Below, in pieces: positions 5,833-10,216 of a stretch of 10,216 bases of DNA. Each line of letters opens with the position of its first letter. Position 1 is the stretch's first letter. The stretch lies in contig CADBPK010000263.1 of the NCBI GenBank assembly GCA_902796465.1, positions 1-10,216 of the forward strand. Reading direction: 5' to 3'. Source of the DNA: an uncultured Erysipelotrichaceae bacterium. GTDB taxonomy: Bacteria; Bacillota_I; Bacilli_A; Erysipelotrichales; Erysipelotrichaceae. The translations under genes and the position numbers were made by a program. The notes below the pieces were generated by a model. The model ran no database searches, was not told the DNA's origin, and worked only from the letters and a program-made list of their open reading frames with translations.

Positions 5833-6933
5833 ATGGCTTCAACTGCAGGAATCGTCGGACTTCCGAATGTCGGCAAGTCCACATTATTCAATGCGATTAC
5901 AAACAGCGGCGTACTCGCGGAAAACTATCCTTTCGCGACCATACAGCCGAATGTCGGCGTTGTGGAAGTCCCGGATGTCAGGATGGAGGAGATCGTCAAG
6001 CTGTTTCATCCGAAGAGAACGATCTATACAACTTTCGAGTTTACCGATATCGCCGGACTGGTCAAAGGTGCTTCCAAAGGAGAAGGTCTGGGCAACCAGT
6101 TTCTGAGCAACATCCGCCAGACAGACGCGATCTGCCATGTCGTACGCTGTTTCGATGACCCCAATATCACACATGTAGAAGGTACTGTGGATCCTGTCCG
6201 CGATATCGAAGAGATCAATCTCGAATTATCCATCGCCGATCTGGAAACAGTGGAAAACCGGATCGCAAAGGTGGAAAGAAAAGCAAAGACAAAGGAAAAA
6301 GGTGCCCAGGAAGAATATGAGACACTGCTGAAGCTGAAGAGCGCATGTGAAGCAGGAACGCCTGTCCGTACACTGGACCTCAGTGAAAAAGACAGACTGC
6401 TGATCAAAAACTACGGGCTTCTGACAGCGAAGCCGGTGATCTATATTGCCAATGTGAGCGACGAGGATGTCAATGATCCTGCCGGAAACGAATATTTCCG
6501 CAGTGTGCAGAAACTTGCGGAAGGAGAAGGCAGTGAATGTATTGCCATCTGTGCCAAGATGGAAGAGGAACTGGCAGGACTGGAAAAAGAAGAAAAGAAA
6601 ATGTTCCTGGAAGAGCTCGGCATCGCCCAGAGCGGTCTCGACCAGATCATCCAGGCTGCTTATCATCTGCTTGGCCTGCGTACATTCTTTACGGTAGGCG
6701 AGCCGGAATGCCGTGCCTGGACATTCCATGAAGGCATGAAAGCACCGCAGTGTGCCGGTGTCATCCATACCGATTTTGAAAGAGGTTTTATCCGTGCGGA
6801 GATCTATAGTTATGAAGATCTGATGGAGTACAAAACCGAACAGTCACTGAAAGAACACGGCAAAATCCGTCTGGAAGGAAAAGAATATCTGATGAAAGAC
6901 GGCGACATTGTATTTTTTAGATTCAATGTATAA
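5833..6933 (+). CDS. ychF: Redox/ribosome-associated ATPase YchF (366 aa)
   Basis: Obg-family P-loop NTPase that binds ribosomes and, unlike its relatives, prefers ATP. G1 is GLPNVGKST (residues 9-17); G3 is DIAG (72-75), followed by the long [14 protein letters not shown] segment typical of YchF; a helical coiled region follows (about 130-175). G4 is NVSD (207-210), not NKxD, which explains the loss of guanine specificity. The C-terminal TGS domain runs from about 284 to 366 and includes the conserved RAWTF and the ending [10 protein letters not shown]. Length matches the family exactly. The ATG follows the DUF951 stop with no gap, and GAGGT at 5821-5825 gives the ribosome site. No terminator follows, so transcripts may continue into darA. 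Confidence 0.97.
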   Translation: MASTAGIVGLPNVGKSTLFNAITNSGVLAENYPFATIQPNVGVVEVPDVRMEEIVKLFHPKRTIYTTFEFTDIAGLVKGASKGEGLGNQFLSNIRQTDAICHVVRCFDDPNITHVEGTVDPVRDIEEINLELSIADLETVENRIAKVERKAKTKEKGAQEEYETLLKLKSACEAGTPVRTLDLSEKDRLLIKNYGLLTAKPVIYIANVSDEDVNDPAGNEYFRSVQKLAEGEGSECIAICAKMEEELAGLEKEEKKMFLEELGIAQSGLDQIIQAAYHLLGLRTFFTVGEPECRAWTFHEGMKAPQCAGVIHTDFERGFIRAEIYSYEDLMEYKTEQSLKEHGKIRLEGKEYLMKDGDIVFFRFNV

Positions 6934-6951
6934 TGTATAAGCGGACAAATG

Positions 6952-6960
6952 TGGTAAAAT
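6952..6960 (+). promoter_or_regulatory. Extended -10 promoter of darA
   Basis: TGGTAAAAT (TG, one base, TAAAAT at 6955-6960). No clear -35 is seen. The start would be near 6967, giving a leader of about 18 nt that holds the ribosome site TGGAGGT (6973-6979). Confidence 0.5.
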
Positions 6961-6984
6961 AACTTTAATAAATGGAGGTACATC

Positions 6985-7308
6985 ATGAAGTTAATTTTAG
7001 CTATTGTATCAAATGACGACGCATCCAGTGTTTCTTCCGCATTGACGAAGAATAATTTTTATATGACACGTCTTGCCACAACAGGCGGATTCCTCAGAGC
7101 AGGAAACACAACGCTGATTGTCGGTACTGAAGACGAGAATGTTGATCGATGCATTGAAATCATTGGCTCCGAAGCAAAACGCCGTACGGAAATCGTTCCT
7201 TCCACAGCAAGCTATGATATCGGACGCTATGCATCCTTCCCGGTTGAAGTCCAGATCGGCGGTGCAACCATCTTCGTTCTGGATGTAGAACAGTTCAAGA
7301 AATTATAA
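6985..7308 (+). CDS. darA: PII-like cyclic-di-AMP receptor DarA (107 aa)
   Basis: Trimeric PII-like signalling protein (YaaQ/PstA) that binds c-di-AMP; its target is not firmly known. The sequence shows the family core: MKLILAIVSNDDASSVSSAL, then LATTGGFLRAGNTTLIVGTE (residues 30-49), whose TTGGFL and GNTT segments form the nucleotide site, and a final strand GGATIFVLDVEQF. The length equals that of characterised DarA. The start is fixed by a strong ribosome site, TGGAGGT, six bases before the ATG. It has its own promoter but could also be read from ychF. A short hairpin begins at its stop codon. Confidence 0.95.
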   Translation: MKLILAIVSNDDASSVSSALTKNNFYMTRLATTGGFLRAGNTTLIVGTEDENVDRCIEIIGSEAKRRTEIVPSTASYDIGRYASFPVEVQIGGATIFVLDVEQFKKL

Positions 7309-7329
7309 GCGGTTCTTCCGCTTTTTCTT
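7307..7329 (+). terminator. Short intrinsic terminator after darA
   Basis: AAGCGG (7307-7312), loop TTCTT, CCGCTT (7318-7323), with T to 7326 and a further TT. The 6-bp stem is short but GC-rich in the middle. It overlaps the darA stop codon and ends three bases before the GNAT start, so it must be leaky or regulated if the GNAT gene is read from upstream. Confidence 0.6.
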
Positions 7330-7331
7330 AT

Positions 7332-7838
7332 ATGGCAGAGATCAGGAAAGCAGTATCGGAAGATGTACCTTTTATCGTGGAAATCATCTCCGCGGCAACT
7401 GCCTATTTCCGTTCTCGGGGAATCGACCAGTGGCAGCGCGGCTATCCAAACGCGGAATCGGTGCGGAAGGATATCGCGGACGGGACAGGATATGTGCTTG
7501 TTGAAAACGGGGAAGTGACAGGTACCTGCTGCATCTCCTTTGACACAGATCCGAATTATGCCGTGATCGAGAACGGGAACTGGCTGAATGATGAACCTTA
7601 CGGTGTCATACACCGTATCGCATTGCGTCCTGACAGGAAAGGAAAACATCTCGCAGATCAATTCATCCTGCAGGCTCACAAAATGGCAGAAGAACGCAGA
7701 ATAAAAAACCTGCGTGCAGATACACACGCAGATAATCATTCCATGCAGAGACTGCTGGAAAGAAACGGGTTCGTTCCCTGCGGCAGGGTATATGTCGGGG
7801 AACATGAACCGCGGATCGCTTATCAGAAGAAGTGCTGA
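7332..7838 (+). CDS. GNAT-family N-acetyltransferase (168 aa)
   Basis: Transfers an acetyl group from acetyl-CoA to an amine; the substrate is unknown. MAEIRKAVSEDVPFIVEII is a typical GNAT first strand and helix. The region VIHRIALRPDRKGKHLADQF is motif A (beta4-alpha3), where the acetyl-CoA loop RKGKHLA departs slightly from the usual R/Q-x-x-G-x-G/A. ADNHSMQRLLERNGF is the conserved alpha4 Asn/Leu segment, followed by the last strands ending at RIAYQKKC. The start at 7332 is placed by homology; there is no Shine-Dalgarno sequence, only the T-tract of a hairpin directly upstream. Its last 16 bases overlap the end of the oppositely transcribed cca gene. Confidence 0.88.
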   Translation: MAEIRKAVSEDVPFIVEIISAATAYFRSRGIDQWQRGYPNAESVRKDIADGTGYVLVENGEVTGTCCISFDTDPNYAVIENGNWLNDEPYGVIHRIALRPDRKGKHLADQFILQAHKMAEERRIKNLRADTHADNHSMQRLLERNGFVPCGRVYVGEHEPRIAYQKKC

Positions 7839-9016
7839 GAAAGATATGCAAGCAGCGCTTCTTTTTTGTTTGGGACTTTTTCTTCAATTACCTGATCCAG
7901 CAGAAAATTAAGGGCTGTTCCGATCTGTTTCCCGCTTAATCCTGCTTCTTTGAGATCGGTGCCGTTTATATCGAGATCTTTCAGCGTGCAGGCGTCATTG
8001 TTCGTGCGAATAATATCATAGAGGGCAAGCACTGCATCGGTGTCAAGCGCGGGATCACAGGCTTTGCGGAACTGTACATAGTCCGCGAAAGGCACGGACA
8101 GGATGCGGAGCGCCTGCCGGACGGATGCCCGGGATGAGAGATCCAGTGAAGCATTGCGGATCATGTCTGTGACCGTACGGATCTCCTGTCCGGAATACTT
8201 CAGTTCCTGCAGGATGCCTTTGGGATCCGGCATCGTCCTCAGCAGGGTCGCGGCACGGACCGTATAAGAGCAGGGACTGCGGTCTATGCAGGCCATGTGT
8301 TCTGCCCATTGTTCAGCGGATAAAGATTTCAGTCCGGGAATGAATTCCTCAATGACGGAACGGTATGCGTCGAGCAGCTTTGCGCACCCTTTTCCTTCCA
8401 GGATGCCGTTGAACTCGTCATGGATCCGTTCCCTGGAAATATAGACCAGAGATCTTTTCAGTTTGATGACAGCTTCCGCTGTTTTCTCTTCGATCCGGAA
8501 ATCCAGACGTGATGAAAACCGGATGGCCCTGAGGATGCGCAGCGCATCTTCATTGAAGCGGTCTTCGGCTGAACCGATGCAGCGGATGATGCGGTTCTTC
8601 AGATCTTCCTGACCGCCGAAAAAATCAATGATGCCGGTGTCGGGATGGAAGCAGAGCGCATTGACGGTAAAGTCACGCCGCATGCAGTCTTCCTTCAGCG
8701 CCGAGGTAAAGATCACCTGATCGGGATGCCGGTGATCCTTGTATCCGGTGTCTTTGCGGTAGGTCGTGATCTCGACCGGATAATGGTGGTTCATGACGGT
8801 CAGGGTACCGTGCTGAAGACCGGTCCTGATCGTATGATAGGAGCGGAATACTTCCAGCATTTCCTCCGGCAGTGCGTTGGTGGTCAGGTCATAATCATGC
8901 ACGGGTATCTGAAGCAGATAGTTTCTGACAGCTCCGCCGACGATGAAACATTCAAAACCGTTCTCGTTGAGAACGCGCATCAGTTCATAAACATGATCCG
9001 GGATAAAAAATGACAT
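7823..9016 (-). CDS. cca: Class II CCA tRNA nucleotidyltransferase (397 aa)
   Basis: Adds or repairs the 3' CCA of tRNAs without a template, using CTP and ATP. In order: motif A with GGAVRN (residues 27-32) and the metal-binding HDYDLTT (Asp41, Asp43); HGTLTV and EITTYR; motif B RRDFTVNAL (113-121) and DFFGGQEDL (131-139), the linker region; and EDALRILRA (156-164), which selects the nucleotide. A helical body and tail domain follow. The ATG at 9016 is preferred: minus-strand TGAGGT (9027-9022) sits correctly before it, and the -10 box predicts transcription starting about 9027. Starting at 9028 (ATG) or 9031 (TTG) would have no leader. A poly(A) polymerase is the main alternative, less likely in Bacillota. 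Its 3' end overlaps the GNAT gene by 16 bases, and I see no terminator for it. Confidence 0.95.
   Translation of the reverse strand: MSFFIPDHVYELMRVLNENGFECFIVGGAVRNYLLQIPVHDYDLTTNALPEEMLEVFRSYHTIRTGLQHGTLTVMNHHYPVEITTYRKDTGYKDHRHPDQVIFTSALKEDCMRRDFTVNALCFHPDTGIIDFFGGQEDLKNRIIRCIGSAEDRFNEDALRILRAIRFSSRLDFRIEEKTAEAVIKLKRSLVYISRERIHDEFNGILEGKGCAKLLDAYRSVIEEFIPGLKSLSAEQWAEHMACIDRSPCSYTVRAATLLRTMPDPKGILQELKYSGQEIRTVTDMIRNASLDLSSRASVRQALRILSVPFADYVQFRKACDPALDTDAVLALYDIIRTNNDACTLKDLDINGTDLKEAGLSGKQIGTALNFLLDQVIEEKVPNKKEALLAYLSQHFF
7827..7867 (+). terminator. Intrinsic terminator of the GNAT gene, inside the 3' end of cca
   Basis: AAGAAGTGCTG (7827-7837), a 15-nt loop, CAGCGCTTCTT (7853-7863), then T to 7867. 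The stem is 11 bp with one G-U pair and spans the GNAT stop codon. On the minus strand no T-tract follows the stem, so it should stop only plus-strand transcripts; it also encodes the last residues of the CCA enzyme. Confidence 0.7.
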
Positions 9017-9033
9017 AAATGACCTCATCAATC

Positions 9034-9039
9034 ATTATA
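9034..9039 (-). promoter_or_regulatory. -10 box of the cca promoter
   Basis: TATAAT on the minus strand, a perfect match, with no convincing -35 (TTTAGT or TTAGTT at the right distance). The predicted transcript begins near 9027 and includes the ribosome site of the ATG at 9016. It lies back to back with the ispF promoter. Confidence 0.5.
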
Positions 9040-9046
9040 TAAGAAA

Positions 9047-9060
9047 TGATATGCTAAACT
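9047..9060 (+). promoter_or_regulatory. -10 region of the ispF promoter
   Basis: Two overlapping extended -10 candidates: TGATATGCT (9047-9055) and TGCTAAACT (9052-9060). Either gives a start between about 9062 and 9067, before the ribosome site TTGGAG (9071-9076). No good -35 is visible; upstream lies the divergent cca -10 box. Confidence 0.4.
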
Positions 9061-9083
9061 AAAGAAAAGATTGGAGTACAGAT

Positions 9084-9563
9084 ATGAGAATCGGACAATC
9101 CAGTGATATTCACCGCCTGGTCGAAGGCAGAAAACTGATCCTCGGCGGTGTTGAGATCGAACACAGCAAAGGACTGCTCGGACACAGTGACGCTGATGCG
9201 CTTTCCCATGCCGTAGCGGAAGCGATTCTCGGCGCGCTTGCCCTGGGGGATCTGGGACATCATTTTCCGGATACGGATCCTCAATGGAAGGGTGTAAACT
9301 CCCTTGTGATCCTGGAAAAAACAGCGGAAATGATGGAAGAAAAAGGATATTCCATCGGCAATGTGGACAGCCTGATCCTGATCGAAAAGCCGAAGATGGC
9401 ACCGCATATCCAGAAGATGCGCGAGAATTTCGCAAAGGCGCTGCATTGTGATCTTTCCCGGATCAGCGTCAAGGCAACAAGAGGGGAAGGTCTGGGTTTT
9501 GTCGGCAGGGAAGAAGGCGTGCTTGCCCAGGCAGTCGTCCTGCTGGAAGAGAAGAGGAAATAA
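9084..9563 (+). CDS. ispF: 2-C-methyl-D-erythritol 2,4-cyclodiphosphate synthase IspF (159 aa)
   Basis: Trimeric enzyme of the MEP isoprenoid pathway that cyclises CDP-methylerythritol phosphate, releasing CMP. The metal ligands Asp8, His10 (SSDIHRL) and His42 (LSHA) are present, as are LGHSDADAL (32-40), the catalytic Asp56 region GDLGHHFPDTDP, and the C-terminal GLGFVGREEGV. The family motif usually read ATTxE is ATRGE here (131-135), so Arg replaces the second Thr. Length is normal. The ribosome site is TTGGAG, with a spacing of seven bases before the ATG. The organism therefore appears to use the MEP pathway. The next gene starts right after its stop codon, so the two are probably one transcript. 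Confidence 0.96.
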   Translation: MRIGQSSDIHRLVEGRKLILGGVEIEHSKGLLGHSDADALSHAVAEAILGALALGDLGHHFPDTDPQWKGVNSLVILEKTAEMMEEKGYSIGNVDSLILIEKPKMAPHIQKMRENFAKALHCDLSRISVKATRGEGLGFVGREEGVLAQAVVLLEEKRK

Positions 9564-10216
9564 ATGGAATTTCAGAAATGCAATGAAATCAAAGTTCTGC
9601 GTGATCCGGTAAACGGATATGTCCATGTGGAACTGCAGGTCATATGGGACTGCATCAATTCCAGCTGGTTCCAGCGGCTCAGAAGGATCCGTCAGCTGGG
9701 AGGTGCCTGCATGGTGTATCACTGTGCGGAACATTCCCGCTTTTCGCATTCCCTCGGCGTTTATGAGATCGTCAGGAGAATGACGGAAGAGGTGCCGGAT
9801 ATCCGCAGTGCCTTGTCGGATTACGAAAAGGTCCTCGCCATGGCTGCAGGTCTCCTGCATGATCTCGGACACGGTCCGTACAGCCACGCTTTTGAATTCG
9901 TGACGGAAACGGCGCATGAGGTCTATACATGCAGGATCCTGGAAGGAGATACGGATGTACATGACATTCTCGAACATGCTTGTCCCGGTCTGGCTAAAGA
10001 TGTGGCAGATGTGATCCGTCATGACTACCGCAACCCGCTGATCGGCCAGATGATCAGCTCCCAGCTGGACGCCGACCGTATGGACTACCTGATCCGCGAT
10101 GCGTATTTTACCGGGACGAAATACGGGGAATTCGATCGTGAAAGGATCCTCAGGACACGGCGTGTGAGGGAAGGACAGCTTGTCATCAAACAGAGCGGTG
10201 TCTATGCGGTGGAAAA
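9564..10216 (+). CDS. HD-domain phosphohydrolase, dGTPase/SAMHD1-like, cut by the right edge
   Basis: Metal-dependent hydrolase of the family that includes YwfO of Bacillus and SAMHD1; likely acts on dNTPs or related nucleotides. 217 residues are visible and the frame remains open at the edge. Motifs: RLRRIRQLG (39-46), SRFSHSLGVYE with metal His62, LLHDLGHGPYSH with His99 and Asp100, and LDADRMDYLIRDA (168-180) with the last metal Asp. These make the HD site complete; the missing part is the helical C-terminus (relatives are over 400 residues). The ATG follows the ispF stop with no gap, with AGAGG at 9553-9557 as ribosome site inside ispF. Substrate is inferred from family only. Confidence 0.9.
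   Translation, partial: MEFQKCNEIKVLRDPVNGYVHVELQVIWDCINSSWFQRLRRIRQLGGACMVYHCAEHSRFSHSLGVYEIVRRMTEEVPDIRSALSDYEKVLAMAAGLLHDLGHGPYSHAFEFVTETAHEVYTCRILEGDTDVHDILEHACPGLAKDVADVIRHDYRNPLIGQMISSQLDADRMDYLIRDAYFTGTKYGEFDRERILRTRRVREGQLVIKQSGVYAVE

Noticed and set aside
7777..7789. Hairpin CCCTG-CGG-CAGGG as a terminator for cca
   Set aside because: No T-tract follows on the minus strand, and it lies inside the GNAT coding sequence.
9017..9031. Upstream start codons for cca (TTG 9031, ATG 9028)
   Set aside because: Neither has a ribosome site and both lie at or before the predicted transcription start; ATG 9016 has TGAGGT correctly placed.
9054..10022. Minus-strand frame of 322 residues across ispF and the HD gene
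   Set aside because: Opposes two well-recognised genes with intact motifs; low-complexity Phe/His composition marks it as a shadow.
1..10216. Defence island, phage, transposon, CRISPR or toxin-antitoxin content
   Set aside because: Nearly all genes are recognisable housekeeping or stress functions with consistent codon style; there are no transposases, integrases, repeat arrays, or tRNA or rRNA genes.

Overview
The window looks like ordinary chromosomal DNA of a low-to-mid GC Bacillota (Firmicutes). Evidence: strong AAGGAGG-type ribosome sites, extended -10 promoters (TGnTATAAT), a DUF951 gene next to ychF (as yyzM/yyaF in Bacillus subtilis), a DarA c-di-AMP receptor, and a YwfO-like HD protein. 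Its protein style suggests the Erysipelotrichia, but that is only an impression and no search was run.

Layout. (1) Positions 2-2499, plus strand: the 3' part of a zinc/cadmium-type P1B ATPase with two metal-binding HMA domains and a His/Cys-rich linker, followed by an undescribed 33-residue single-span membrane protein and a strong terminator. (2) 2530-3151, plus: a flavodoxin-family protein behind its own promoter, with a leader of about 130 nt that carries two GACCGG palindromes. (3) 3169-4249, minus: a secreted CHAP-domain cell-wall hydrolase, convergent with the flavodoxin and divergent from dtd. (4) 4298-6933, plus: a tight operon dtd-folD-DUF951-ychF, with ATGA overlaps at the first two junctions and direct abutment at the third. 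(5) 6952-7867, plus: darA, then a GNAT acetyltransferase that begins three bases after a hairpin-plus-T-tract. (6) 7823-9039, minus: the CCA-adding enzyme, overlapping the end of the GNAT gene tail to tail. (7) 9047-10216, plus: ispF and an abutting HD phosphohydrolase cut by the window edge. Apart from the start of the window, no stretch over 300 bases lacks a gene; the longest gap (2500-2694) is promoter, terminator and leader.

How the genes fit together. Most are housekeeping functions: tRNA quality control and maturation (Dtd, CCA enzyme), one-carbon metabolism (FolD), ribosome-associated ATPase (YchF), c-di-AMP sensing (DarA), isoprenoid precursors (IspF), dNTP or nucleotide hydrolysis (HD), wall remodelling (CHAP) and metal efflux (ATPase).

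I see no phage, IS, CRISPR, rRNA or tRNA. I do not see a convincing new multi-gene system. The best leads are the 33-residue protein after the metal ATPase, the palindromic flavodoxin leader, the back-to-back, possibly leaderless promoters at 4214-4313, and the GNAT gene that lacks a visible ribosome site.
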